Shown one piece after another: positions 8,937 to 18,824 of a stretch of 64,000 nt of DNA. Under the pieces are notes generated by a model that ran no database searches, was not told where the DNA came from, and saw only the letters and a program-made list of their open reading frames with translations. Made by a program: the position numbers and the translations under genes. The DNA is from Alteromonadaceae bacterium (GTDB taxonomy: Bacteria > Pseudomonadota > Gammaproteobacteria > Enterobacterales > Alteromonadaceae): contig JABSOI010000021.1 in assembly GCA_013216015.1 (NCBI GenBank), forward strand, positions 1-64,000. The letters are read 5' to 3'. The first letter of the stretch is position 1, and each line of letters begins with the position of its first letter.

Positions 8937-10016
8937 ATGGCACAAGAAAATATCTTATTCATCGATCGTGACGGTACTCTTATCGAAGAGCCCGTCATCG
9001 ACAAACAAGTTGATAGTTTAGAAAAGCTGGTTTTTGAAGCTAACGTTATCCCTGCTTTACTCACTCTGCAGAAAAAAGGCTTTAAACTGGTAATGGTTTC
9101 AAATCAAGATGGCTTAGGAACCCAAAGCTACCCGCAAGCAGATTTTGATTTACCTCATAACAAAATGATGGATCTGTTTTCATCACAAGGCATCAGGTTT
9201 GAAGACGTTTTATTATGCCCGCATTTTCCTGCTGACAATTGTAGTTGTCGTAAACCTAATCTAGGCCTAGTAAGTGACTACTTACAACAAGGCAAAGTTA
9301 ATTTTGCCAATTCTTATGTTATTGGTGACCGTGACACAGATATTCAATTAGCAGCGAATATGGGGATTACCGGTATTAAATATGATGTAAAATCACTTAA
9401 CTGGGATAAAATAACCGAACAATTATTAGACTCGTTAGCAAATCCCCGCAAAGCAACCGTAACCAGAACCACCAAAGAAACAGATATAAAGGTTACCGTT
9501 AATTTAGATAAAACAGGTGGTAACATTATTGATACCGGGCTGGGATTTTTCGACCACATGCTGGACCAAATAGCGACTCATGGGGGTTTCCAGCTGCAAT
9601 GTACTGTTGATGGTGACTATCATATTGATGAACACCACAGCGTTGAAGATACCGCATTGGCACTTGGACAGGCACTTAAACAAGCGCTTGGCGATAAACG
9701 TGGCATAGGACGATTTGGTTTTGTACTACCTATGGATGAATGCAGGGCTGAATGCGCCATTGATTTATCGGGTCGACCATGGCTTGAATTTGATGCCGCC
9801 TTTACTGCTGATAATGTTGGCAAGATGTCTACCCAAATGGTCGGTCATTTTTTCCGTTCTCTGGCAGATGCAATGGCAATTACCTTACATTTGTCAACCA
9901 GCAAAGGTAACTGTCATCATCAGGTTGAAAGTCTGTTTAAAGTATTTGGTCGTGCATTAGGCCAAGCCATTTTAGTTAAAGGTGATGATTTACCCAGTTC
10001 AAAAGGAACACTTTAG
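8937..10016 (+). CDS. hisB: Bifunctional histidinol-phosphatase / imidazoleglycerol-phosphate dehydratase
   Basis: HisB joins two pathway steps in one 359-residue chain (E. coli 355). The N-terminal HAD phosphatase has [12 protein letters not shown] with the two catalytic Asp, and the zinc loop [14 protein letters not shown]. The C-terminal dehydratase, from about residue 170, has [15 protein letters not shown] and the Mn-binding [17 protein letters not shown]. The frame is open to 8907, but the ATG at 8937 aligns with the family start ([13 protein letters not shown]), follows AAGGGAAATAAC, and lies one base after the hisC stop. It overlaps hisH by one base (TAGTG). Confidence 0.97.
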   Translation: MAQENILFIDRDGTLIEEPVIDKQVDSLEKLVFEANVIPALLTLQKKGFKLVMVSNQDGLGTQSYPQADFDLPHNKMMDLFSSQGIRFEDVLLCPHFPADNCSCRKPNLGLVSDYLQQGKVNFANSYVIGDRDTDIQLAANMGITGIKYDVKSLNWDKITEQLLDSLANPRKATVTRTTKETDIKVTVNLDKTGGNIIDTGLGFFDHMLDQIATHGGFQLQCTVDGDYHIDEHHSVEDTALALGQALKQALGDKRGIGRFGFVLPMDECRAECAIDLSGRPWLEFDAAFTADNVGKMSTQMVGHFFRSLADAMAITLHLSTSKGNCHHQVESLFKVFGRALGQAILVKGDDLPSSKGTL

Positions 10017-10900
10017 TGACAACAGTACAGCAAGCATCTGATCACAAATCTCCTGAGCCAAAAACTCCTGAGCAAAGAGCTCCTAATCAAAAAAATCCTG
10101 ATCGAAAAAAAGGGAATGTCATTGTTGATACAGGCTGCGCCAATTTATCTTCGGTTAAATTTGCCATTGAGCGATTAGGCTTTGAAGTTACTATTACTGA
10201 CGATATAAACCTGATCAAAAATGCTGGCAAAGTAATATTACCCGGTGTTGGAACCGCCAGACATGCAATGGCGAATATTAAAGCCAAAGGTTTAGTCGAA
10301 ACTTTACAAAGTTTAACTCAACCAGTTTTAGGCTTTTGTCTTGGTATGCAGTTAATGGCAGAGTCTTCAACTGAGGGTAAAGAGTCCTCAACCGAGGGTA
10401 AAGAGTCCTCAACTGAAGGTAAAGAGTCCTCAACTGAAGGTAAAGAGTCCTCAACTGAAGGTAAACAGTCTTCAACTGAAGGTAAAGAGTCTTCAACTGA
10501 AGGAAAAGAGTCCTCAGCTAAAGGTAAACAGTCTTCAACTGAGGGTAAAAAATCTTCAACTGAAGGTAAACAACCTTCAACTAAAGTACCCTGCCTAGCC
10601 ATGATCCCAACTGAAGTATCACCATTAGACGCAAAAGAAAATCATTTGCCACATATGGGCTGGAATACGTTAACCTCTGTAAGTGACCATCCTGTATTTA
10701 CAGGGATCAACATCGGCGATTACTTCTATTTTGTCCACAGCTTTGCCGCACCAATAAGCGAATACACAATAGCAAGTTGTGACTACGGCACCCAATTTTC
10801 AGCGGCTATTGCCAAAGATAACTTTATCGGTTGTCAATTTCATCCCGAACGTTCGGGCGCATTAGGCAGTAAAATAATTCAAAATTTCCTGGAGATGTAA
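10016..10900 (+). CDS. hisH: Imidazole glycerol phosphate synthase, glutamine amidotransferase subunit, with large repeat insertion
   Basis: HisH hydrolyses glutamine and passes ammonia to HisF. The class I glutaminase triad is visible: nucleophile Cys108 in GFCLGMQLM, and His276 and Glu278 in FHPERSG. The oxyanion region ([11 protein letters not shown]) and HMGWNTL are present. The chain has 294 residues, against about 196 in E. coli. Two insertions explain this: an N-terminal extension of about 32 residues built of four 15-bp units ([20 protein letters not shown]), and about 77 residues of 21-bp units (ESSTEGK and variants) directly after the nucleophile helix, where E. coli has a short loop. 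The frame is intact throughout and both flanks are conserved, so it is probably functional. The start is GTG, overlapping the hisB stop. Confidence 0.95.
   Translation: MTTVQQASDHKSPEPKTPEQRAPNQKNPDRKKGNVIVDTGCANLSSVKFAIERLGFEVTITDDINLIKNAGKVILPGVGTARHAMANIKAKGLVETLQSLTQPVLGFCLGMQLMAESSTEGKESSTEGKESSTEGKESSTEGKESSTEGKQSSTEGKESSTEGKESSAKGKQSSTEGKKSSTEGKQPSTKVPCLAMIPTEVSPLDAKENHLPHMGWNTLTSVSDHPVFTGINIGDYFYFVHSFAAPISEYTIASCDYGTQFSAAIAKDNFIGCQFHPERSGALGSKIIQNFLEM
10046..10105 (+). repeat. 15-bp coding repeat at the hisH N-terminus, 4 copies
   Basis: Four diverged 15-bp in-frame units encode [15 protein letters not shown] and KNPDR. They lie before the first conserved HisH strand ([13 protein letters not shown]). 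Confidence 0.85.
10361..10591 (+). repeat. 21-bp coding minisatellite inside hisH, 10 full copies plus a degenerate one
   Basis: Ten 21-bp units occupy 10361-10570, consensus GAG TCT TCA ACT GAA GGT AAA (ESSTEGK). Variants start with Gln or Lys, and the eighth reads ESSAKGK. The eleventh (10571-10591) is degenerate, QPSTKVP. Several neighbouring units are identical or differ by one silent base, a sign of recent expansion. The encoded tract is hydrophilic and probably disordered. Confidence 0.97.
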
Positions 10901-10905
10901 ACACA

Positions 10906-11643
10906 ATGATGATCCCAGCAATCGATTTAATTGATGGTCAAGTGGTTCGCCTTTATCAAGGTGACTATCAACAAAAAACTAATTATGACTATACCCCACA
11001 AGAACGTCAGCTTGTTTATGCTAATGCAGGGGCATCCGTTATGCACTTTGTTGATCTTGATGGCGCAAAAGACAGTACTAAAAGGCAGTTAACTACGCTT
11101 AAAACTGTAGTAGATCACCCAACAATGATCATTCAGGTTGGCGGTGGTATTCGTAACGAAGAAGACGTTAAACAACTTTTAAATTTAGGTGCCGACCGAG
11201 TCGTTATCGGCAGTCTGGCAATTAAACAACCTGAACTTGTTACAAAGTGGTTAGCGACTTATGGTAATGAAAAAATAGTGCTGGCCTTAGATATACGAAT
11301 TGACGAAAATGGCAACAAGCAATTACCTACCCACGGTTGGATAACAGACAGTGGCGTTACATTAGAAGCACTACTTGAACAATATCAAAATGCAGGTATA
11401 AAGCATGTTTTATGCACTGACATCAGCAAAGACGGTACTTTAACCGGCACTAACGTTGAACTTTATCAGGAACTTTGTGCCAAGTATCCTCAAATACATT
11501 GGCAAGCTTCTGGCGGTATTGGCTCTCTGGAAGATATTAAAGCGCTTATACCTACAGGTGTCAGTGGCGTTATATTAGGCCGTTCATTACTTGAAGGTAA
11601 ATTTACTTTAGAGGAAGCTATCGCATGTTGGCCAAAAGCTTAA
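10906..11643 (+). CDS. hisA: ProFAR isomerase
   Basis: HisA is the TIM-barrel isomerase acting on N-(5'-phosphoribosylformimino)-AICAR ribonucleotide. The 245 residues equal the E. coli length. Signatures are [19 protein letters not shown] at the N-terminus with the catalytic Asp, [20 protein letters not shown] with the second catalytic Asp, [10 protein letters not shown], and [11 protein letters not shown] with the second phosphate-binding loop. It starts five bases after the hisH stop. The start could be this ATG or the next codon, also ATG. Confidence 0.97.
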   Translation: MMIPAIDLIDGQVVRLYQGDYQQKTNYDYTPQERQLVYANAGASVMHFVDLDGAKDSTKRQLTTLKTVVDHPTMIIQVGGGIRNEEDVKQLLNLGADRVVIGSLAIKQPELVTKWLATYGNEKIVLALDIRIDENGNKQLPTHGWITDSGVTLEALLEQYQNAGIKHVLCTDISKDGTLTGTNVELYQELCAKYPQIHWQASGGIGSLEDIKALIPTGVSGVILGRSLLEGKFTLEEAIACWPKA

Positions 11644-11713
11644 TAACTTGGACATTAGTAGCAGAGCCCTTAGTAAACATAATTAATGTCATCACCTTAA
11701 AAGAGAAATTTAC

Positions 11714-12490
11714 ATGTTAGCAAAACGGATAATTCCCTGTTTAGACGTTCGAGATGGCAAAGTCGTTAAAGGCGTACAGTTTCGTAACCACGAAATTATT
11801 GGTGATATTGTGCCATTAGCCCAAAAATATGCTGAAGCAGGTGCTGATGAATTAGTATTTTACGATATTACAGCAAGCTCTGATGGTCGGGTTGTTGATA
11901 AAAGCTGGGTCAGCCGCATTGCACAAGTCATTGACATCCCTTTTTGTGTCGCCGGCGGCATTAAAAGTGAACAGGATGCGAAAGAAATTCTGATGATGGG
12001 TGCCGATAAAATTAGTATCAACTCTCCTGCTCTGCGTGATCCAAAATTAATCGCCCGTTTAGCTGATTATTTTGGTCAACAGTGCGTAGTAGTTGGTATC
12101 GATAGTTTTTTTGATAAAGAGTGCGGACAATATCAAGTTTACCAGTTTACCGGTGATGAAGAACGTACCAAAAAAACCCGTTGGACAACCTTTGAATGGA
12201 TCAAAGAAGTACAACGCCACGGTGCCGGTGAAATAGTATTAAATTGCATGAATCAGGACGGCGTTAGACAAGGATACGATATTGAACAACTGAAACAGGC
12301 AAGAGCTGTATGTAACGTGCCTCTTATTGCTTCAGGCGGAGCAGGAACAATGGAACACTTCAAAGACGTATTTCAACAGGCAGATGCTGATGGCGGACTT
12401 GCCGCCAGTGTATTCCACAAAGACATTATCCCGATAAATGAACTAAAACAATATTTATCAACGCAAAATGTAGAGATCAGATTATGTTAG
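11714..12490 (+). CDS. hisF: Imidazole glycerol phosphate synthase, cyclase subunit
   Basis: HisF is the TIM-barrel partner of HisH. It uses the ammonia delivered through the barrel to make imidazole glycerol phosphate and AICAR. It has 258 residues, the usual length. Signatures are [17 protein letters not shown] with catalytic Asp11, [25 protein letters not shown] with the second catalytic Asp, NCMNQDGVR and [12 protein letters not shown]. It is 70 bases from hisA and overlaps hisI by seven bases. Confidence 0.97.
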   Translation: MLAKRIIPCLDVRDGKVVKGVQFRNHEIIGDIVPLAQKYAEAGADELVFYDITASSDGRVVDKSWVSRIAQVIDIPFCVAGGIKSEQDAKEILMMGADKISINSPALRDPKLIARLADYFGQQCVVVGIDSFFDKECGQYQVYQFTGDEERTKKTRWTTFEWIKEVQRHGAGEIVLNCMNQDGVRQGYDIEQLKQARAVCNVPLIASGGAGTMEHFKDVFQQADADGGLAASVFHKDIIPINELKQYLSTQNVEIRLC

Positions 12491-13104
12491 TAACCAATGA
12501 AAATATAAATGAATTAGCCTGGGATAAAATGGACGATTTGCTACCGGCCATTATTCAGCATCAGGATACTGGCGCGATTCTTATGCAAGGTTACATGAAT
12601 AAAGACGCATTGAAAGCAACAATCACCACAGAGAAAGCCACCTTCTTCAGTCGTTCAAAGCAAAGATTGTGGGTGAAAGGCGAAACATCAGGAAATTTCC
12701 TCAATGTTGGTCAGGTATTGGCAGACTGTGATCAGGATAGCCTGTTAATTGCCTGTCGTCCTGTTGGTCCAAGTTGTCACTTAGGCACAGAGTCTTGCTT
12801 TCCTGAACAAAAATTAACGCAGCAAAATTTTTTAAGCCAGTTGGAACAAGTCATAGACAGCCGTAAAAATGATGCGCCTGAAGACAGCTACACCGCATTT
12901 TTGCTTGCTAAAGGCACCACCAAAATAGCACAAAAAGTTGGTGAAGAAGGGGTAGAAGTAGCCTTGGCTGCGGTTGCTGAAACAAAAGAAGACTTACTAG
13001 GCGAATGCGCTGATTTGTTTTACCACACGTTAGTCTTGCTGCAAGATAAAAATATTGCTTTGGCAGAGGTGATGGAAGTTTTACAAAAGAGACATAAAAA
13101 ATAA
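12484..13104 (+). CDS. hisI: Bifunctional phosphoribosyl-AMP cyclohydrolase / phosphoribosyl-ATP pyrophosphatase
   Basis: The 206-residue fusion carries out steps two and three of histidine synthesis. The N-terminal cyclohydrolase (about 1-115) has [29 protein letters not shown] and the Zn/Mg ligands in CDQDSLL and CHLGTESCF. The C-terminal pyrophosphatase (about 120-206) has [13 protein letters not shown] and the nearby acidic ECADLFYH, typical of the MazG-like fold. Length matches E. coli HisI (203). It is the last gene of the operon; no clear terminator follows and the downstream space is filled by palindromic elements. Confidence 0.97.
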   Translation: MLVTNENINELAWDKMDDLLPAIIQHQDTGAILMQGYMNKDALKATITTEKATFFSRSKQRLWVKGETSGNFLNVGQVLADCDQDSLLIACRPVGPSCHLGTESCFPEQKLTQQNFLSQLEQVIDSRKNDAPEDSYTAFLLAKGTTKIAQKVGEEGVEVALAAVAETKEDLLGECADLFYHTLVLLQDKNIALAEVMEVLQKRHKK

Positions 13105-13107
13105 ATA

Positions 13108-13335
13108 ATACCAATTGCATTGCCGATGTCTCAGTTGAGTATGGCTGAGACTATACAAACTGTTTTATAACACTTATCGGCTAAAATCATATCATATTTT
13201 TTCGTCGAAATTTTACCGCGCAGGATGGGTTAGCCGAAGGTGTAACCCATAAAAACATATATTTATCATATAGCTAACGGCTTAGCGGCCACCAAATGTG
13301 ATAGGTTACGCCGTTGGCTAACCCATCCTCTTGGG
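13108..13335. repeat. Composite palindromic repeat, GGATGGGTTAGCC family, copy 1
   Basis: The left arm (13108-13220) shares the stretch around ACTATACAAACTGTTTTATAA with the copies at 48.9 and 54.8 kb. The core at 13223-13328 begins GGATGGGTTAGCC and ends GGCTAACCCATCC, forming a long inverted repeat. Inner segments (GTAACCCAT, GGTTACGCC) are shared by other copies. No ORF is present, so it is probably a non-autonomous mobile repeat. This spans most of the gap after hisI. Confidence 0.8.
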
Positions 13336-13343
13336 CTATATTT

Positions 13344-13506
13344 TATACCCGTTACCTTTCAAAATGCGGGAATTTGAGGTGAATTAAAAAGCATAGTTAC
13401 AAGACGCTGATTCGCCGGATAAGTTATTCTTATTTAAGATTCAGCAACGCAGTAAATATGTTTTTTAAACGAATCAAAACCTGCATTTTGAATGGTGATG
13501 GGTATA
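13344..13506. repeat. MITE-like element with 27-bp terminal inverted repeats
   Basis: It starts TATACCCGTTACCTTTCAAA and ends with the inverted version (TTTGAATGGTGATGGGTATA). The arms match at most positions over about 27 bases including TTCAAAATGC. The length is about 163 bp with no coding capacity. I recall similar ends in other Alteromonadales genomes. It fills the space between hisI and the MAPEG gene. Confidence 0.7.
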
Positions 13507-13546
13507 TTTCATAAGATCAATTGCCAATTAGCTAATAAAGTAACAA

Positions 13547-13957
13547 TCAAGCACTGATAAACGTACCTATAAATGCACTAATATTTAATATTGCCAACAC
13601 CAGTAATACTAGAAGTGTAGAAATAACACCTGTTTGACGCTGTAGAGATGCCCCGGTAGTTTTCCTTAACCCGACAGCATGAAATACACGACCTAAAACA
13701 AGGATAATACCAATAAGATGCAACCACAAATCCTCTGCACCATTTAACTCATACACTGCTAATAATATTATTGCCAAAGGGATATATTCAATAAAATTAC
13801 CATGAGTGCGAATAGCTTTAACCAAAGGCACTTGTTCACCGTCACCAAGACCAACTCGGTATTTAAATCTCAATTTAATAATATTAACTGTTAAACCTAA
13901 TAATATAATTGTTAATAAACTTGCATAAAATCCGGTTATTACTAAATGCGTTAACAT
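13547..13957 (-). CDS. MAPEG family inner membrane protein
   Basis: This is a 136-residue membrane protein with four hydrophobic segments (about 6-25, 58-70, 78-92 and 112-133) in the MAPEG (eicosanoid and glutathione metabolism) arrangement. The family signature region is GDGEQVPLVKAIRTHGNFIEYIPLA, close to the KAxRAHxNFxExxP pattern, followed by the loop LGRVFHAVGLRK. E. coli YecN is a comparable protein. The bacterial members' substrates are mostly unknown, so I give no specific reaction. It is a single gene converging on the his operon. The ATG follows AGGCTCCCT. Confidence 0.88.
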   Translation of the reverse strand: MLTHLVITGFYASLLTIILLGLTVNIIKLRFKYRVGLGDGEQVPLVKAIRTHGNFIEYIPLAIILLAVYELNGAEDLWLHLIGIILVLGRVFHAVGLRKTTGASLQRQTGVISTLLVLLVLAILNISAFIGTFISA

Positions 13958-14097
13958 AGGGAGCCTTTTTTATAATTAAACATGCACAATAATTTAACAT
14001 TATGTAAAAAGAAAAAAAGTGGCAAAAAAGATAAAATAGCTGGCTTTATGTCGATTAACTTATCAATTAACCTATTGATTAATAAATCAGAGAAATA

Positions 14098-14122
14098 AAA
14101 AAACTCGCCGAAGCGAGTTTTT
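14098..14122 (-). terminator. Terminator downstream of adk
   Basis: The hairpin AACTCGC-CGAA-GCGAGTT at 14102-14119 is followed on the minus strand by a run of eight T. A T-run also follows on the plus strand, so it may work in both directions. Confidence 0.85.
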
Positions 14123-14144
14123 ATAAGTAATTTTACAATGAAAT

Positions 14145-14837
<693 letters not shown>

Positions 14838-15133
14838 TTATTGATAATTTTTTTTGTTATCTCATTTATTATCTAATTTATAAATACAAACGAATGATGG
14901 AATATACTCAAACAACCTGCGCTCTGTATGCAAGTATTTCCAAGTCATTTGAGTATATCGGCAGACACTATACAAGCTCAATTGTAAGCAAACAAGTATC
15001 AATACATCACAAGCGTCAAAAAGGCATTCAAAAGAGCCCTAAAGCCCGTTGGCATGGTCAAATAAACGACAATACAAACAAGATCCCATCCCTTTACGTC
15101 AAACAAAGCCTTTTAAAAACCTATTTGAATTAA

Positions 15134-15594
15134 TATATTACAAAGAGATATTTTTTAAATACCACAAAAGTACTACACAGAATTTTTCATGAGATTAAAA
15201 TGTACATTGGATTTATTTAGATACTGATTTCTTTAGGTATTGTTTTTTGGCCAACATCACTTTCCTATTTATAAAATAGTTCATTATGACCCTTTAGGTA
15301 TTTCCCCCTGAATTAATCTTTTTAACAACTTTCTTAACTAATTTTGACAACCCAGGCCCAAAACCAATAGACTTTCAAATATTTTCATTTGTATTTATAT
15401 ACAAATAACAAAGAACCATAACAACTAATCAATATTGATTAATATCGTTATTTATCAACATAAAATATTAAATAAACTAATATACCAGCCATCACAACAA
15501 AGAAATCAAAAGAATATTGTAATTTCGTTACCTTTCGATTAAAGTAACAATAAATACGGATGAATTTTTAAATTTTTACTAATATGGACTTAAG
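15134..15594. promoter_or_regulatory. Gene-poor region with palindromes upstream of the DeoR-type regulator
   Basis: No ORF is seen. Three dyads stand out: ATTTGTAT-ttat-ATACAAAT (15387-15406), the perfect 16-mer TAATCAATATTGATTA (15426-15441), and GTTAC...GTAAC with inner TTT/AAA pairs (15527-15548), 47 bases before the regulator start. They are candidate operators for autoregulation, an inference from position and symmetry only. Confidence 0.4.
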
Positions 15595-16368
15595 ATGTTA
15601 AATACCATTGAAAGACGGCATGCGATTATCACTCAAGTGAATGAGTCGGGTCGTATTGACGTTGCAGAACTCGCCGATAAATTTATGGTCTCAAGAGTTA
15701 CCATCAGAACGGATCTCAACGAACTTGATAAAAAAAGATTATTAGTGAGAACCCGTGGTGGCGCTGTGGCAATCAGTAAAATAACCAAAGAACTCTCTGT
15801 TAAAGAAAAGCACTGTGAAAACCTGCCAATAAAAGAGAAGCTGGCACAAGCCGTTGTTAAGTTAATAAATAATAACGAATCTATTATTATTGATTCCGGC
15901 ACTACAACAGAAGAAGTTACTAAGTTGTTAAGTGAGCACAAGAACCTTGTTGTTATGACCAATGGTTTAAATATTGCGTCAGAACTTGCCCATTTTGAAG
16001 AAACTGAAGTACTTATGACAGGTGGCACCTTAAGGCACAAGTCGCTGTCTTTTTATGGCAGGCAAGCTGAAAGCAGCTTTAATAATTTAAGATTTGACAA
16101 GGTTATTCTTGGCGTTGACGGTATTGACATGACGGCAGGTATAACAACACACTTTGAACATGAAGCAACTTTAAACCGATTAATGTGCCAAAAAGCGATA
16201 AAAATTATCGCAGTAACCGATTCTTCTAAATTCGGCCGCAGCGGTTTTCACATAATCGCTTCATTAAATCAGATTGATACCTTAGTTACCGATAGTAACA
16301 TCCCGGAAAGTTACAAAGACTTTCTAGCCTCTGTGCATGTTAAACTTATTATTGTCGATGCAGAATAG
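15595..16368 (+). CDS. DeoR-family transcriptional regulator (AgaR/GlpR-like)
   Basis: This 257-residue repressor-type protein has an N-terminal winged helix (about 1-57; RRHAIITQVNESGRIDVAELADKF, then SRVTIRTDLNELDKK, the DeoR helix-turn-helix signature). It is followed by the DeoRC sugar-phosphate sensor with IIDSGTTTEEV, VMTNGLNIASEL, GVDGID and TDSSKFGRSGFH. The family usually represses sugar or amino-sugar catabolic genes and is released by a phosphorylated sugar. Here no sugar genes are adjacent, so the target is unknown and may be only itself or a distant operon. AgaR-like is the closest impression. Confidence 0.9.
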   Translation: MLNTIERRHAIITQVNESGRIDVAELADKFMVSRVTIRTDLNELDKKRLLVRTRGGAVAISKITKELSVKEKHCENLPIKEKLAQAVVKLINNNESIIIDSGTTTEEVTKLLSEHKNLVVMTNGLNIASELAHFEETEVLMTGGTLRHKSLSFYGRQAESSFNNLRFDKVILGVDGIDMTAGITTHFEHEATLNRLMCQKAIKIIAVTDSSKFGRSGFHIIASLNQIDTLVTDSNIPESYKDFLASVHVKLIIVDAE

Positions 16369-16390
16369 CCTATTCGTAGGCTTACTCTTT
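16367..16390 (+). terminator. Probable terminator of the DeoR-type regulator gene
   Basis: The stem AGCCTA-TTCG-TAGGCT with a TTCG tetraloop includes the last bases of the stop codon. A moderately T-rich tail (TACTCTTTACTTT) follows. Confidence 0.5.
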
Positions 16391-16838
16391 ACTTTATCCC
16401 TAATTATTTAAGAAAGATATTTAGGAAAGTTGTTTAAGAAAGCTCTTTGCAAAATACAACCTCGTTAAAAATAGACAGAAAAACACTCAACTCAATTGCC
16501 ATCAAAACCCAAACAGACACACTTTATTAAAGCTGAAATATAATTTATTTCATTCAGAAAAAACGATTGTCCATTTGATTTGTAGATTTATTTGGTCTAA
16601 TTATCATAAAGAGTGTCTTGGGAGATTGTCTCTATTTGCTTTAATATTTACTTTAATATTTACTTTAATAAAACGCAAAAGAATCCTTATATAAACAGCT
16701 CTATTTGTTTGTTCAATCTGACCCATATCCCATGTAAAGTACATTGTCATGTACAAAACATTCTTTCTTAAATTCATTCCGGAACAGTTTAATTAAAGCT
16801 ACCTGCTTAAAATAATCATTTCAAGTTACTTAAAGTAA
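16391..16838. other. Intergenic region without recognisable genes
   Basis: About 450 AT-rich bases with no supported ORF. A short 12-bp direct repeat (TTTAATATTTAC, two to three units) lies at about 16640-16670. It may be remnant sequence next to the decayed peptidase. Confidence 0.4.
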
Positions 16839-16876
16839 AAAGCCCTTCTAAGTACTGAGTCCTTGAAGGGTTTTAT
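16839..16876 (-). terminator. Hairpin terminator behind the M1-like remnant
   Basis: The stem AGCCCTTC / GAAGGGTT (16841-16874) is followed on the minus strand by a T-run (GGCTTTTTACTT). It can also serve the plus strand (GGGTTTTAT). Confidence 0.7.
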
Positions 16877-16901
16877 CTGCACTTAAATTGAGTTTAACCA
16901 A

Positions 16902-18347
16902 TTAAAATTCTGCGCTGTTATTATTGATATCGCGATCAATAAAGTGAATGTAAGGATCAATCATAGCCTTTACAGGTTCCTTATCTGTAATTATTTCAAT
17001 AATATTCTGTCCGGTATTGATTGCGTGCTTTTGCAAGTATGATGGTGCTTCACTGGCTGTTCGCATATGCTTATGACCCTCGGTACTTTTTTCCCAAAGC
17101 GCTATATCAACTAATTCATTAAGCTCATATTTTTGTTCACCCTCACTAGTATCAATTCGTAAACGATTTGCGTCTATGGTTAAAGTCACTTTATATTTAC
17201 CATCAGATAATTTTTTTGTATTAGCTGACAACAGTCTCAAGTCATATATATTTATTTCGTAAAACACTCTAGTGATAAATGCCAGTTCCTCTTCACTGGC
17301 TCCTTGCTTAATAAAGCTCATTAGGTCCAGTGTTGTAGGAAAATCACTCTGGCTAAATTTATACCTTTGTAAAAATTTCTTCAACGCATTATTCAAACGC
17401 TTTTCACCTAGTCGATCGACTAAAGCCATCATCGCTATTGAGCCCTTGTTGTAGTGAATATAAGGTTGGTTTTCTTCCCTTATTAACGGTAACTCGGTAG
17501 CCGTTTCCCTTCCTCTGCCAGCTAAATATCGATTCAGTTCATATTTCAACATATCGCGAAGTCGTTCCTTACCATATTTTTTCAGGGTTAACATAAATGA
17601 GCTGTATTGCGCTAAAGTTTCAATAATTAGTGTACCGCCCTGCACATTTGCCGCATCAATTTGCGCCCCCCACCATTGATGCGCCATTTCATACGCGGTA
17701 ATCAAGTACACCTGATCATTATCCGCTGGGTTTGATTGATTATGAATAAAACCCATTCTTTCCGAATAAGCAATGGTATTAGGAAAATCCTGTGCTAATG
17801 ATTGATTAGATGCAAACTCAACAATACGTGCTTGCTTATGTTGAAACGGACCAAAATTTTCACCGTAATAGTCAAGTGAATCAGTCATTGACTCCTTAAT
17901 ACGTTGTATATTCATATGGTGTTCTTTATGGTAATAAATTCCAATATCAACACCTTTATGATGACTCTTGTGCACTTCATATTCACCCGAAAAATAGGCG
18001 AAATAGTTTTGAATTGGCCTATCCATTTTGTAGTGAAAATATCGTCGGTCGCCAACTAACCACTCCTTAGTCAAATAGCCGGGAGCGATAGCAATTTGGT
18101 CGGCTGATGTTGAAACCGTTGTCTCAAATTCAATATTTCCACCGCTTATTCCGTACAGAGTGCCAATCATCGGTTGGTTATAATAGCGGCTATCTTCAAG
18201 TTTATTTGCTCGGTTCAACCTTTGTAAACCGTAGATACTCCGGTCTTTATCGCTTAACAATTGCTCTGATTTTAAATAACCGAAACGTGGGGAAATTTCA
18301 CCATTTTGGAAAAATGAGCCGTTCTTCAACACTTGTAACGATGGCAC
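16902..18347 (-). pseudogene. M1-like peptidase domain remnant of an ABC permease/aminopeptidase fusion
   Basis: The 481 residues match the C-terminal M1 half of the large membrane proteins in which an ABC-2 permease region is joined to an M1 aminopeptidase domain. LYGISGGNIEFETTVSTS, TAYEMAHQWWGAQ and NVQGGTLIIETLAQYSSFML are all in place. Two defects suggest decay. The membrane part and start of the peptidase domain are missing: the frame is open only about 20 codons past the GTG, to an in-frame TAA, with no good start. The zinc motif HEXXH reads YEMAH because the first His codon is TAT (17691-17693). It could still be a non-catalytic protein, but a relic is more likely. No partner ABC ATPase gene is adjacent. 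Confidence 0.7.
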
Positions 18348-18416
18348 TGTTTCATAGAGACTGTCTTTAATATATGTATTTCTTCTTAAATTACAGTAGC
18401 TTAATCTTATTTAAGA

Positions 18417-18723
18417 CTATGGCGACTCAGCAGAAAAACAGGAATAATCGGACGATATGGAAAATAAACCGCCTAAAATTCAATACCTTTCATTCTCTTC
18501 TTTTAGAAAAAGCACTGTATAAGGGTCGCCATTTTTTCACAATCTAAGGCAATTGATTAGGCTGAATTATTTGTTCGATCTCACACAATAATATCAGTTA
18601 AATCCACCTGACAATTCAAAATTATGTATCGATTCAATACGAACAATCAAACTTATAAATTAAAGTGAACTGACCTGTTCGATGGAAAGTTTACGATTTA
18701 ATCAAAAGTATAATTAGACAAGG
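18417..18723. repeat. Diverged direct repeat, copy 1 (about 300 bp)
   Basis: This aligns along its length with 18825-19132. Shared blocks include AAAATAAACCGCCTAAAATT, AAAAAGCACTGTATAAGGG, GCCATTTTTT, CAATCAAACTTATAAATYAA and ATTTAATCAAAAGTAT. There is no ORF and I do not recognise the sequence. The second copy ends at the group II intron border. Confidence 0.85.
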
Positions 18724-18824
18724 GCAAAAGACAAGACTGCCCCCCCAAACTTGGGCTATGGGTCTGAAATACACGCCGAAATCAACATTTAACGTTAAAC
18801 AACAGTAAGTTAAGTGATAAATAG

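Noticed and set aside
10278-10602. Long antisense ORFs opposite the hisH repeat
   Set aside because: They exist only because the 21-bp repeat keeps all frames open; the translated repeats (PSVEDSL, LQLRTLY) have no start or ribosome site.
14894-15133. 79-residue ORF downstream of the adk promoter region
   Set aside because: No conserved features; the first 65 bases form an inverted repeat (ATATACTCAAA / TTTGAGTATAT) with TTTCCAAGT, resembling palindromic-element debris, and composition is not protein-like.
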